Source of the DNA: an uncultured Erysipelotrichaceae bacterium
Lineage (GTDB): Bacteria; Bacillota_I; Bacilli_A; RF39; UBA660
DNA: 37,555 bases
NCBI GenBank assembly: GCA_902789425.1
Contig: CADANX010000008.1
Coordinates: forward strand, 1 to 37,555
Direction: 5' to 3'
Position numbers and translations under genes: made by a program. The notes under the pieces are model-generated. The model saw only the letters and a program-made list of their open reading frames with translations, made no database searches and was not told where the DNA came from. The number at the start of each line of letters is the position of its first letter. Within the stretch, counting starts at the first letter, position 1. Positions 1-8,517 of this stretch are shown here, piece by piece.

Positions 1-159
1 AGTTTCTTTTTTACTTCCTTTTGGAATTACATCAACTTTTGTTACATTAACTTTTCCTTTATATCTATCAATATTTACTTCTTTATTTACTATTAATGCA
101 GTTAAAACAATTAATAATAATGCTATACTTAAACTTAAAACTTTTACTCTTTTTTTCAT
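1..159 (-). CDS. N-terminal part of an exported or membrane-anchored protein, cut by the window edge
   Basis: Only the first 53 codons are inside the window. The reading frame starts at an ATG at 159 preceded by an AAGGATG-type ribosome-binding site and stays open to base 1. The protein begins MKKRVKVLSLSIALLLIVL, a basic start followed by a hydrophobic stretch of about 17 residues, so it is a signal peptide or single N-terminal membrane anchor. The sequence after it (ending in VDVIPKGSKKET) shows no domain I recognise. It lies downstream of ileS on the same strand but is separated by that gene's terminator, so it probably has its own promoter. Function unknown. Confidence 0.75.
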   Translation of the reverse strand, partial: MKKRVKVLSLSIALLLIVLTALIVNKEVNIDRYKGKVNVTKVDVIPKGSKKET

Positions 160-240
160 TTAGAACACATCCTTTATTATCATTCTTATTATATATGTAA
201 ATTATATCATTTTTTAGTTGTATTTCAAAGCATTTTTAGT

Positions 241-271
241 AAAAAAAAGAAAAAATCTAAGCGATTTTTTC
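241..271 (-). terminator. ileS Rho-independent terminator containing the stop codon
   Basis: On the minus strand a 9-bp stem GAAAAAATC/GATTTTTTC encloses loop GCTTA and is followed by eight T. The ileS stop codon TAG begins in the loop at 259. Confidence 0.8.
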
Positions 272-3200
272 TACATCTAAATTTATAACGAATTCATTAA
301 TATTTAACTCATTTTTATCTATATCTTTTTTAGTTATAGATAGTGCTAAAGTTTCTTTCATAATATAGTCTTTGAAGTCATTTATAACATTATCAATATC
401 ACCATTATAGTATAAATTTATTCTATCAGTAATATCAAAATCATATTCTTTTCTTAAATTTTGAACTTTACTTACTATTTCTCTAGCAATACCTTCATTA
501 ATAAGTTCATCAGTTAATTTAGTATCAATTATAATGAAATTATTATTCATATTAGCAGCATCAAAACCTTCTTTTGCATTAACTCTAATATCAACCATTT
601 CACTATTTACTTTTATTTTTTCACCATTAAATGTTATTTCAATTTCTTCATTATTTTGAAGTTTATTAATATTATCTTGTGATAAAGATAATAATTCATT
701 TGCAAAGTTATTTATATCTTTACCAAACATTTTTCCACAAACTTTATAATTTGGTTTTATAGTAAGTGTCATATATTTTGTTAAATCAGATACAAAAGAT
801 ACATTTTTAACATTTAATTCTTCTTTTATTAAATCTGTTAAATCACTTATTAAACTTTCATTAGAACCATCTAAAATTACTTCATTAATTGGTTGTCTAA
901 CTTTAATTTTTGCTTCTTCTCTAGCATTACGACCAAGCGAAATTAAATCTCTTACTAAGTCCATTCTCTTTTCGATTTTTTCATTAACTTTTGTTTTATC
1001 AAACTTAGGAAAATCACTTAAGTGAATAGATTCTTCACCTGTTAATTTCATATAAATATCATCTGTTATAAATGGTGTAATTGGTGCAACTAACTTAATA
1101 AATCCAATTAAAACATCGTATGTAGTTTTATAAACAGCCTTTTTATTATTATCAAGTTCTGAAGCCCAGAATCTACGTCTATTTCTTCTAATATACCAAT
1201 TAGATAAATCTTCATTTAGGAAGTTTATTAAAAATTTTGCGACTTTATTTAGGTCATATTCTTCATATGAATCAGTTACATTTTTTACTAAATTATTATA
1301 TTTAGATAATAACCATTTATCTATTTCTTCTAAATCATCATATTTTACATCAAATGTTCTTGGATCAACATTATCTGCATTAGCATACATTTCAAAGAAA
1401 GTATATGTATTTTTTAATGTATTATAGAATTTAGAAACAACTTCTTCAAGAGCTTTGTGATCAAATTTAATTGGTGACCAAACAGGACCAATATTCATTA
1501 AATAAAATCTTACATTATCTGCTCCGTAGTTTTCTAAAGTAGTAAATGGTTCAACTATATTACCTAAACTTTTACTCATTTTTTTACCATTTGCATCAAG
1601 CATTAAATCATTTACAAGTACATTTTTATATGAACTTTCTCCCGAAATAATTGTTGAAATAACTAAAAGAACATAAAACCATCCTCTTGTTTGATCAATA
1701 CCTTCAGCTATAAAATCAGCAGGAAATTGTTTTTCAAATAATTCTTTATTTTCAAATGGATAGTGATATTGTGCATATGGCATTGAACCAGCATCAAACC
1801 ATACATCTAAAACATCTTTTTCTCTATTCATAGTTTTGCCACATTTATCACATTTTATATGAATATTATCTACATATGGTCTATGTAAATCTAATTCTTC
1901 ATCTTTAATTGTTTCTATAGCTTTGTCTTTTAGTTCATTAATAGAACCAACTGTTATAAAATGACCACATTCACATTTCCAAACAGGAAGTGGACATCCC
2001 CAATATCTATTTCTTCCAATACCCCAGTCTATCATATTTTCAAGCCAATTATTAAATCTTTTTTCACCTATTGTACTAGGATGCCATTTTATTTTACTAT
2101 TAGCTTTAATAATTTTATCTTTATATGCAGTATTATTTAAGTACCATGCTGGTTTTGCAAAATAAATAAGTGGACTTTTACATCTCCAACAATGTGGATA
2201 ATCATGTTTTATTTTTATCTTTTTAAATAATTTATCGTTTTCTTTTAGCCATTTAATAATATCAATTTCAAGTTCACTATCAGTAACTACTCTACCTTCC
2301 CAAGGACCAGTAGTATATTTTCCATCAAGTCCTACTGGATTAACAAAAGTAATACCATTTTCTTTTGATACTCTATTATCATCAGCACCATATGCAGGAG
2401 CAATATGAACAATACCAGTTCCATCTTCCATTGTTACATAATTATCTGCAACTACTTCAAAAGCTTTACCTTCAACTTCTACAAAAGGCATTAATTGTTC
2501 ATATTTTGTACCAACTAAATCTTTTCCTTTAAATGTTTCAATTATTTTATATTCATCACCTAAAACAGAACTTGCAAGTTTTTCAGCAAGAATAAATTTA
2601 TATCCCATACTTTCACATTTAATATATGTTTCAGTTGGATTAACACATAATGCTAAATTAGCCATTAAAGTCCAAGGTGTTGTTGTCCAGGCTAAAATAT
2701 ATTCATCTTTATCTTTAACTTTAAAAGGTACTATAACAGTATTTACTGATACTTCTTTATATCCTTGTGCTACTTCAAAATTAGAAAGTTCTGTACCGCA
2801 TCTTGGACAATATGGTAACACTCTATTACCTTCGTATAATAAACCTTTTTTGTTTATTTCATTAATAATCCACCATTCAGATTCAATATATTCATTTGAA
2901 CACGTTTTATATGGATTATCCATATCAATAAATTGTCCCATCATATTCGTTAACTTTTTAACATCATCTATGCAAGTCTCAGTTGTATTTCTACACTCAG
3001 TAATAAAATTACCTATACCAAAATTTTCTATGTCTGTTTTACCAGAAAAACCAAGTTTCTTTTCAACATTAACTTCAACTGGAAGTCCATGAGTATCAAG
3101 TCCTATTTTTCTTAAAACTCTATACCCATTCATTGTTTTATATCTACAAAAAGCATCTTTTATTTCTTTTGCATACATATGGTGAAGACCTGGTTTTGCA

Positions 3201-3352
3201 TTAGCATAAATTGGTCCATCATAAAATACAAAATTATTATTTTCATCTTTTGTTTCAATTGATTTTTCAAAAATTTTATTTTCTTTCCAATATTTACTTA
3301 TTCTTTGATTCATTTCAAAGCTTGTTTCATTTTCGAATTTATTAAATATCAT
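257..3352 (-). CDS. ileS: Isoleucyl-tRNA synthetase, type 2, with GXHH signature
   Basis: Class I synthetase that charges tRNA-Ile in the cytoplasm. The 1031 residues fit the long IleRS family. Visible parts are the Rossmann entry YDGPIYANAKPGLHHMYAK at about 44-62, DTHGLPVE, the editing domain with TTTPWT, two CxxC zinc pairs (YCPRCG near 184, CDKCG near 510), the KMSKS loop near 590 and the anticodon-binding region. The overall pattern is the type-2 (eukaryote-like) IleRS. The usual HXGH is replaced by G55-L-H57-H58, a swap of the first and third positions. In a few natural IleRS2 enzymes this swap has been linked to extreme mupirocin resistance (recalled from the literature). The start has an AGGAGG upstream, and it begins one base after the stop of the exchanger gene, so the two are co-transcribed behind a T-box. 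Confidence 0.98.
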   Translation of the reverse strand: MIFNKFENETSFEMNQRISKYWKENKIFEKSIETKDENNNFVFYDGPIYANAKPGLHHMYAKEIKDAFCRYKTMNGYRVLRKIGLDTHGLPVEVNVEKKLGFSGKTDIENFGIGNFITECRNTTETCIDDVKKLTNMMGQFIDMDNPYKTCSNEYIESEWWIINEINKKGLLYEGNRVLPYCPRCGTELSNFEVAQGYKEVSVNTVIVPFKVKDKDEYILAWTTTPWTLMANLALCVNPTETYIKCESMGYKFILAEKLASSVLGDEYKIIETFKGKDLVGTKYEQLMPFVEVEGKAFEVVADNYVTMEDGTGIVHIAPAYGADDNRVSKENGITFVNPVGLDGKYTTGPWEGRVVTDSELEIDIIKWLKENDKLFKKIKIKHDYPHCWRCKSPLIYFAKPAWYLNNTAYKDKIIKANSKIKWHPSTIGEKRFNNWLENMIDWGIGRNRYWGCPLPVWKCECGHFITVGSINELKDKAIETIKDEELDLHRPYVDNIHIKCDKCGKTMNREKDVLDVWFDAGSMPYAQYHYPFENKELFEKQFPADFIAEGIDQTRGWFYVLLVISTIISGESSYKNVLVNDLMLDANGKKMSKSLGNIVEPFTTLENYGADNVRFYLMNIGPVWSPIKFDHKALEEVVSKFYNTLKNTYTFFEMYANADNVDPRTFDVKYDDLEEIDKWLLSKYNNLVKNVTDSYEEYDLNKVAKFLINFLNEDLSNWYIRRNRRRFWASELDNNKKAVYKTTYDVLIGFIKLVAPITPFITDDIYMKLTGEESIHLSDFPKFDKTKVNEKIEKRMDLVRDLISLGRNAREEAKIKVRQPINEVILDGSNESLISDLTDLIKEELNVKNVSFVSDLTKYMTLTIKPNYKVCGKMFGKDINNFANELLSLSQDNINKLQNNEEIEITFNGEKIKVNSEMVDIRVNAKEGFDAANMNNNFIIIDTKLTDELINEGIAREIVSKVQNLRKEYDFDITDRINLYYNGDIDNVINDFKDYIMKETLALSITKKDIDKNELNINEFVINLDVEKIA

Positions 3353-3353
3353 G

Positions 3354-4307
3354 TTAAATACCTCCTAAAACTACATATGTATAATAAATAATAAATATTA
3401 TAAGCATTATTATTCCTTCATGTCTATCAATCTTTTGTCTTCTAAAAGTTAATAAAAATAATATAACAGCAGACATAATCATTGTAACCATATCTATATA
3501 ATTAAAATTACCAATTGTTATTTCATCTATAAATGCACTTGGAAGACCTATTACTAAACCTATATTAAATATATTACTTCCAATAATATTACCAATTGCT
3601 ATATCATTTTCTTTCTTTCTAGCTGCTTGCACACTTGTTACAAGTTCTGGAAGAGATGTTCCAAATGCAACTATTGTTAGTGATATCATTTTTTCACTTA
3701 CATTTAAACTTTTTGCTATAGATACAGCATTATCTACAACAAAATTTGAACCTATTACTACTAAAAATAATCCAGCAATAATTATTCCAATAGACTTTAA
3801 TATTCCATATTTTGGATTATCTTTTTCATCCCTTTTCTCTTTCATTACTGAAAATAAATAGTAAATAAATATACTAAAAAATAATAGAATTACTATTCCA
3901 TCAGTTCTTGAAATCGTATTTACTAAATCTTTATCAAACATATTATCAAAAGATAAAACCATTAATAATAATGAGAAAAGTATGGTAAGTGGTATTTCTT
4001 TTTTTAAAGTATTATCTTTAACACCCATTGAATGAAATAAACTAGAAACACCAAGTATTAATAGAATATTTAAAATATTACTACCTACAACATTGCCAAG
4101 AACTATATCTGAACTAGAAGCTAAAACAGCTTTTATCGATACAGCGAGTTCTGGTGCACTTGTTCCAAATGCAACTATCGTTAAACCAATTATTATTTTT
4201 GGTATTTTAAAATTAAGTGCAAGATTACTTGATCCATCTACAAATATATCAGCACCTTTTATTAGAAATACAAATCCTAATACAAGTAATATAACGTTTA
4301 ATATCAT
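3354..4307 (-). CDS. CaCA-family calcium/sodium antiporter (YrbG type)
   Basis: Integral membrane exchanger of the Ca2+:cation antiporter superfamily. The 317 residues show the two inverted alpha repeats that define the family: GTSAPELAVSIKA with GNVVGSNILNI in the first half, and GTSLPELVTSVQAA with GNIIGSNIFNIG in the second. About ten hydrophobic segments surround them. A basic, charged cytoplasmic loop (MKEKRDEKDNPK) separates the halves. Start ATG at 4307 follows AAAGGAG. It lies between the T-box leader and ileS, where classical Bacilli have nothing, so its expression should follow tRNA-Ile charging. Whether the ion is Ca2+ or another cation cannot be told from sequence. Confidence 0.92.
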   Translation of the reverse strand: MILNVILLVLGFVFLIKGADIFVDGSSNLALNFKIPKIIIGLTIVAFGTSAPELAVSIKAVLASSSDIVLGNVVGSNILNILLILGVSSLFHSMGVKDNTLKKEIPLTILFSLLLMVLSFDNMFDKDLVNTISRTDGIVILLFFSIFIYYLFSVMKEKRDEKDNPKYGILKSIGIIIAGLFLVVIGSNFVVDNAVSIAKSLNVSEKMISLTIVAFGTSLPELVTSVQAARKKENDIAIGNIIGSNIFNIGLVIGLPSAFIDEITIGNFNYIDMVTMIMSAVILFLLTFRRQKIDRHEGIIMLIIFIIYYTYVVLGGI

Positions 4308-4321
4308 TTTTATTCTCCTTT

Positions 4322-4533
4322 AAATAAAAAAATTCTATGATGTAAGGACGAAAATTCGCGGTACCACCTTACTTCATAGAATTCTATGCTCTTAATTTCT
4401 ATTAACGCTAGATATACGTCTTAACCTAATTATTTAGTTAAGAATATCAAGAGTGATCTAATATTTACTATTCTACTTATTTTCACCAATCATAAGCTCT
4501 CTACAAAAAATCATAAATATCCGTCTCTATCAT
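4322..4533 (-). promoter_or_regulatory. T-box riboswitch leader, isoleucine type
   Basis: Read on the minus strand, the leader has AGAGAGC...GGTGA...CACTCT (stem I), then the T-box core AAGGTGGTACCGCG at about 4357-4370, and the terminator half ending CCTTAC..CATAGAATT followed by seven T. The terminator stem AATTCTATGA/TCATAGAATT with GTAAGG/CCTTAC can be replaced by an antiterminator involving the T-box core. The specifier side of stem I reads AATATTAGATCACTC. ATC is the best-placed triplet and ATT the alternative, and both are Ile codons, matching the downstream ileS. The leader starts right at the divIVA stop, and I could not place its promoter with confidence. The first gene it controls is the exchanger, then ileS. 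Confidence 0.93.
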
Positions 4534-5007
4534 TTACTTTTCAATCTTATCAAGTTTATCAACAAGTTTAATTTGTTCTTCAAGATTAGCTCTTAGTTTT
4601 CTTTTAAAGACAATTATATTTTGTCTTAAAGTACTTGCTTGAATTTCAATTTCTTCACTTCTACTAATAGCTTCATTAATTATAGTACTAGCATCTTTTT
4701 TTGCTTCTTTTAAAATTAAATCTCTTTCTTGTCTAGCAACTTTTCTTATATGTTCACCTGTATTTTGAGCAAGTGATATTGCTTCATTTAGTGTTGAACT
4801 TAAATCATCATACTTTTTAGCTTTTTTTAATATTTCTTCATTCACACTAACTTCTTGATTATTTAATTTTTCTTTTAGTACTTTAATCTCTTCATTCTTT
4901 TCTTTATTAGATTCAATAATTTTTTCAACTTGACTAATTATATCATCTAAGAACTTATTAACCTCATCTGGGTTATAGCCATGAAGTGTTCTACTAAATT
5001 TATCCAT
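4534..5007 (-). CDS. divIVA: DivIVA family cell-pole/septum protein
   Basis: Coiled-coil scaffold that binds curved membrane at the septum and poles. The N-terminal domain reads MDKFSRTLHGYNPDEVNKFLDD, with the F-x-x-x-L-x-G-Y-x-x-x-E-V-x-x-F-L pattern typical of DivIVA. The remaining 130 residues are continuous heptad-like coiled coil rich in E, K, L and I, ending in a basic tail. A longer frame opens at GTG 5016, but the AGGTG that overlaps it is ideally spaced for the ATG at 5007, so I use 5007 (157 residues). It sits between sepF and the ileS leader. In Bacillus ylmG and ylmH normally separate sepF from divIVA, and they are absent here. Confidence 0.95.
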   Translation of the reverse strand: MDKFSRTLHGYNPDEVNKFLDDIISQVEKIIESNKEKNEEIKVLKEKLNNQEVSVNEEILKKAKKYDDLSSTLNEAISLAQNTGEHIRKVARQERDLILKEAKKDASTIINEAISRSEEIEIQASTLRQNIIVFKRKLRANLEEQIKLVDKLDKIEK

Positions 5008-5070
5008 TTTATTCACCTCAAAACTACTTGGTATATATTAACACCAATAATATGATTTGTCTAGTACTTA

Positions 5071-5469
5071 TTAAGCTAAATCATCATTTTTTGTACGAGC
5101 TTTTTTTTCTTCTTCATCGCTCATTTTACCTTGTACATTTATATTTTTAGGAGTACATAAAAATATTCCTGTACCAAGTTTTTGTAAATCTCCACCTATT
5201 GCATAAAGTGTTCCACTTAAAAAATCTACTATTCTTTTAGCTTGTTCATTAGTAACTCTTTTTAAATTAACAACAACTGTATTTCTTCTTTTTAAATGAT
5301 CAGCTATTTGTTGGCTTTCAGAATATGCTCTAGGTTCTAAAAGTATCATTTTATTACCTTCTGCATTAGTATCTTTATAAGCTTCATCAACACCTAATGT
5401 ATAGTAATCATCTTCAGTTACTTGTCCTTCTGGTATATCTTTACCTAGTATTTTATCTATCATTCCCAT
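5071..5469 (-). CDS. sepF: SepF, FtsZ-anchoring division protein
   Basis: Cytoplasmic protein that tethers FtsZ to the membrane and forms rings in Gram-positive bacteria. The 132 residues start with a short N-terminal helix (MGMIDKILG) that would act as the membrane-binding segment. An acidic linker follows, then the SepF core (DUF552): ILLEPRAYSESQQIADHLKRR, VVVNLKRV, RIVDFLSGTLYAIGG, FLCTP. A charged 20-residue tail ends the protein. The start at 5469 follows GGAGG at 9 nt. It precedes divIVA by about 60 bases on the same strand, as in the Firmicute division cluster. The gene is divergent from the HELTH-motif gene at 5589. Confidence 0.96.
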   Translation of the reverse strand: MGMIDKILGKDIPEGQVTEDDYYTLGVDEAYKDTNAEGNKMILLEPRAYSESQQIADHLKRRNTVVVNLKRVTNEQAKRIVDFLSGTLYAIGGDLQKLGTGIFLCTPKNINVQGKMSDEEEKKARTKNDDLA

Positions 5470-5588
5470 TTTCTTATTCCTCCAAACTATTTTATATAAC
5501 TATTTTATCATATTTTTTAAGGTTTTAAAAGAATTTTTTTCATTATTTACGTTATTGTGTTAAAATAGATATCCAAAGGGGAATTACT

Positions 5589-6197
5589 ATGAATGAGAAA
5601 GAATTAAAAATATATAAAAACGTAATAAGTATCTTAAAAAGAAAACATTTTTTAAAAACTGATAAAGATGTTTTAGAAGAAAATTTTACTGATAGTTTAG
5701 TAAAAGAATATTATTATGAAAAATACTTAAAAAGATTAAGTATTGAAGAAAGAAATAAAATATTATCATCAATTAGATCTTATTATAATTATTTTACTCC
5801 ATCAATCGTTGGTGAAAATGATAATTTCAGAATATTCGTTCCAAAAGTAAATAGTGTTAGCGATGCACTTATTTATGTACATGAACTTACTCATGCAATA
5901 TATTTTCTTCATAATAATTTTAGTTATATTACAGATGAAATCATGCCTTTTGAAGCAGAAAGAATTTTTTTAAAAGACTTTAATTTAAAATGTAATATTC
6001 TTAAAAACAAAGTAAATGATGCGATATTGTCTATAAAATCTAATACTGATAATGAGAATATAAAATATATATATGCACTTATTATTATGATGTTATATGA
6101 AGAAATTGATAAAGAAATAATATATAGTTCAAATCAATTATTAGACTTAAATGAAAATGGATATGTTATAAACAAAAAAATATATAGACTACTTTGA
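5589..6197 (+). CDS. Small protein with zinc-metallopeptidase-like HELTH motif
   Basis: A 202-residue soluble, mostly helical protein with no signal peptide. Residues 95-105 read IYVHELTHAIYF, a textbook HExxH zinc-binding helix (H98, E99, H102). Acidic residues that could be the third ligand follow at E117, E122 and E124 in DEIMPFEAERIF. This spacing fits gluzincin-like peptidases, but the protein is far shorter than M3 or M48 enzymes and I do not recognise the family. Start ATG follows AAAGGGGAATTACT. It is one of few plus-strand genes, divergent from sepF and convergent with miaA, whose last codons overlap its end by 9 bases. It ends in TGA, showing that TGA is a stop here. Could be an inactive scaffold instead of a protease. 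Confidence 0.75.
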   Translation: MNEKELKIYKNVISILKRKHFLKTDKDVLEENFTDSLVKEYYYEKYLKRLSIEERNKILSSIRSYYNYFTPSIVGENDNFRIFVPKVNSVSDALIYVHELTHAIYFLHNNFSYITDEIMPFEAERIFLKDFNLKCNILKNKVNDAILSIKSNTDNENIKYIYALIIMMLYEEIDKEIIYSSNQLLDLNENGYVINKKIYRLL

Positions 6198-7058
6198 ATC
6201 TATATATTTTTTTACTTCTTCAACTGTTATTGAAAAATTATCAAAATTTGTTTCAAACCATTTAACATTCATTTTATTATTAAACCAAGTATATTGTCTT
6301 TTTGCATAATGTCTACTTCTTTGTTTTATAAGATCAAGTGCTTCGTCTAATGATATTTTTTTATCAAAATAATCAAATAATTCTTTATATCCTATTACAG
6401 TTTTTAAACTTTTAGCACTTCTATCTAAATTATAAAAATACTTAGCTTCTTCAAGTAAACCATTATTAACCATAACATCTACTCTTTTATTAATTCTATC
6501 ATATAATATATTTCTTGATGTTGTAAGACCTATAAAGAAAACATCATCATATAATAAAACATCACCTTTATCATTTTCTGTATTATTTGTAAGATTAATA
6601 AGTTCTCTAATTAGTCTTCTTTTATTATTCTTATCAACTGTTGAATCAGGATTTATTTTAAGAATTCTTTTATATAATTCTTCTTCAGATAAATCTTCAT
6701 ATTCATCATTTTTTTCTTCTTTATTAAATCTATAATCATATAATGCTGCTTTTACATATAGACCTGTTCCACCTACCATAATTATATTTTTATTTTTTTT
6801 CTTTAATTCTTCAATCTTTTTTCTAGCATCTATTTGATAATCATATACAGTATAATCTTCATTATATTCTTTTATATCTATTAAATGATGAATTATACTT
6901 TCTTTTTCTTCTTCAGTAACTTTTGCTGATGCTATATCCATTTTTTTATAAACTTGAACACTATCAAAATTTATAACTTCAGCATTATATTTTTTTGCAA
7001 GTTCAATACTAAGTTTTGTTTTACCGACAGCTGTTGGTCCTACTATTACTATAATCAT
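6189..7058 (-). CDS. miaA: tRNA dimethylallyltransferase
   Basis: Adds the dimethylallyl group to N6 of A37 in tRNAs that read UNN codons. The 289 residues show the P-loop GPTAVGKT at 7-14, the DSVQVYKKMDIASAK stretch with the catalytic Asp and substrate contacts, MVGGTGLYVKA, the C-terminal VIGYKEL and QRSRHYAKRQYTWFN motifs. Length is near the usual 300. The start at 7058 has AAGGAATAATAAT upstream and lies 12 bases after the PlsC-like stop, so it is the last gene of a mutL-SGNH-plsC-miaA run. MutL-miaA proximity is a known Firmicute arrangement. Confidence 0.97.
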   Translation of the reverse strand: MIIVIVGPTAVGKTKLSIELAKKYNAEVINFDSVQVYKKMDIASAKVTEEEKESIIHHLIDIKEYNEDYTVYDYQIDARKKIEELKKKNKNIIMVGGTGLYVKAALYDYRFNKEEKNDEYEDLSEEELYKRILKINPDSTVDKNNKRRLIRELINLTNNTENDKGDVLLYDDVFFIGLTTSRNILYDRINKRVDVMVNNGLLEEAKYFYNLDRSAKSLKTVIGYKELFDYFDKKISLDEALDLIKQRSRHYAKRQYTWFNNKMNVKWFETNFDNFSITVEEVKKYIDSK

Positions 7059-7069
7059 ATTATTATTCC

Positions 7070-7888
7070 TTATTTATTATATTTTAATGTTTTTATAAGT
7101 TTATTTTCTTTTTCTTTTAATTCAGAAATATATCTTTCAACATATTCATTATTTTGAGCTTCATCCTTATCAACTGTTTCTCCATTTGCAAACATTACGT
7201 TTCCTTTTGGGAATAGTTTTATATACTCGTGAATATAAGTTTTAGACATAGACAAAGATATTTCAATCATTGCTTCATCTATTATACTATGATATAGACT
7301 ATTTTTGTACTTTAAACTATTAACAATTTTATAAAGTTCATATTCTTTTTCATAATCAAGTGGCTCAAGTATTTTAATTTCAACTTCATTATCAGTTGGA
7401 TTATAATTATCTAATTCTTCTATTTTATCTTTTATATTAATTGAAACTGGAACTATATATGGTTTAACGCCTTTATCTCTAGCATTAAATAAAATTCTAG
7501 CAGCTCCTGTTCTACCTCTATGAACTACAGTATTATCTGGAATATAAGCCCCTTCTGGAAAAATACTAATACTTTGTCCTTTATATAAAATATCACTTGC
7601 ATAATCAATTCCAAGTTTAGCATAAATTCTACCACCATGAGCTTCACATGGAAAAGTATTTAAATATTTATCAACAACTTCAAGTCTTTCACCTTTTTTA
7701 TATGCAAGTCTTGCACTTACCATACTAACTAAGTCTTCATTTATTACTGTTGGTATATAGAAAATATCCATTAAACAATTATGATTAGAAACTATTAAAC
7801 AAGGTTCACCATAAGGATAGTTTTCTTCTCCTGTTACTGTTATATTTAATTTTTCTTTTAGTTCTTTTAATTCATCAAGTTTACTCAT
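7070..7888 (-). CDS. PlsC-like 1-acyl-glycerol-3-phosphate acyltransferase
   Basis: Acyltransferase of the glycerolipid family, acting at the membrane on lysophosphatidic acid or a similar acceptor. The 272 residues show block I NHNCLMD (H36 and D41, the NHx4D catalytic pair), the middle block around GRTGAARILF, block III FPEGAYIPD and block IV YIVPVSI. There is no clear transmembrane segment at the N terminus, unlike many PlsC proteins, so it may be peripheral. The C-terminal 70 residues are charged and helical. The start codon overlaps the stop of the SGNH gene by 8 bases, implying translational coupling. Together the two genes look like a lipid-metabolism pair, but the exact substrate is not known. 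Confidence 0.85.
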   Translation of the reverse strand: MSKLDELKELKEKLNITVTGEENYPYGEPCLIVSNHNCLMDIFYIPTVINEDLVSMVSARLAYKKGERLEVVDKYLNTFPCEAHGGRIYAKLGIDYASDILYKGQSISIFPEGAYIPDNTVVHRGRTGAARILFNARDKGVKPYIVPVSINIKDKIEELDNYNPTDNEVEIKILEPLDYEKEYELYKIVNSLKYKNSLYHSIIDEAMIEISLSMSKTYIHEYIKLFPKGNVMFANGETVDKDEAQNNEYVERYISELKEKENKLIKTLKYNK

Positions 7889-8507
7889 TTTTTAATACCT
7901 CATACATTCTTTCTGCTACTTGTTCATTGTCTTCATAATTATAATGTAATCCATCATCAAATAATTTTAAATCATTAAATACTATATGATTAAGACTACT
8001 ATCGTCAAAATATTTAATTATATCTTGTCTTTTATTCTCTGATTCATTATCAAATACTACACTAGCTTTATCAATATAATCAAAATTGGCTGGTAGTATA
8101 AAATAAATATTTGGCATCTTATTATTAAAATACTTTTTCTTATCATCTTCATCTAAGAATAATTCTTCTAATACTTTTTTATACCATATAATATCATCAA
8201 TTATTTTTTTACTATTTTTTTGATATTTCGTTTGTAAATCATTTGTACCAAGTGAAATAACTAGTGTATCAACTGGTGCATTAGTTCTATAAATACTAAT
8301 GAAAGAATCTTTTCCATTTTTAAATGGTTTTTCTTTTTCTTCATCACCAGCAAGTCTACCAGGTAAACCTTCTTGAAGTAATTTATAATCACTTCCTAGT
8401 TTCTTTTGAAGTATATTTACCCATTGTTTTTCATCAGGAATTCTTACACCTGTAATAAAATTATCTCCCCATGTATTTGAATCGCCATATATTAATATCT
8501 TTTTCAT
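7881..8507 (-). CDS. SGNH/GDSL-family hydrolase
   Basis: Serine esterase or lipase-like enzyme of the SGNH family. With the ATG at 8507 (GGAGG five bases before it) the protein is 208 residues and begins MKKILIYGDSNTWGDN, giving block I GDSN with Ser10. Block III is LVISLGTNDLQ, and the C-terminal block is DDGLHYN with the catalytic Asp and His. An upstream in-frame ATG at 8552 would place the start inside mutL's end without a ribosome-binding site, so I reject it. There is no signal peptide, so it is probably cytoplasmic, like the arylesterase/acyl-hydrolase branch. It overlaps the PlsC-like gene by 8 bases and may release or edit acyl chains for it. Confidence 0.88.
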   Translation of the reverse strand: MKKILIYGDSNTWGDNFITGVRIPDEKQWVNILQKKLGSDYKLLQEGLPGRLAGDEEKEKPFKNGKDSFISIYRTNAPVDTLVISLGTNDLQTKYQKNSKKIIDDIIWYKKVLEELFLDEDDKKKYFNNKMPNIYFILPANFDYIDKASVVFDNESENKRQDIIKYFDDSSLNHIVFNDLKLFDDGLHYNYEDNEQVAERMYEVLKNE

Positions 8508-8517
8508 TTTTTCCTCC

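Noticed and set aside
5008-5016. GTG at 5016 as the divIVA start
   Set aside because: It overlaps the AGGTG ribosome-binding site that serves the ATG at 5007, where the DivIVA domain begins.
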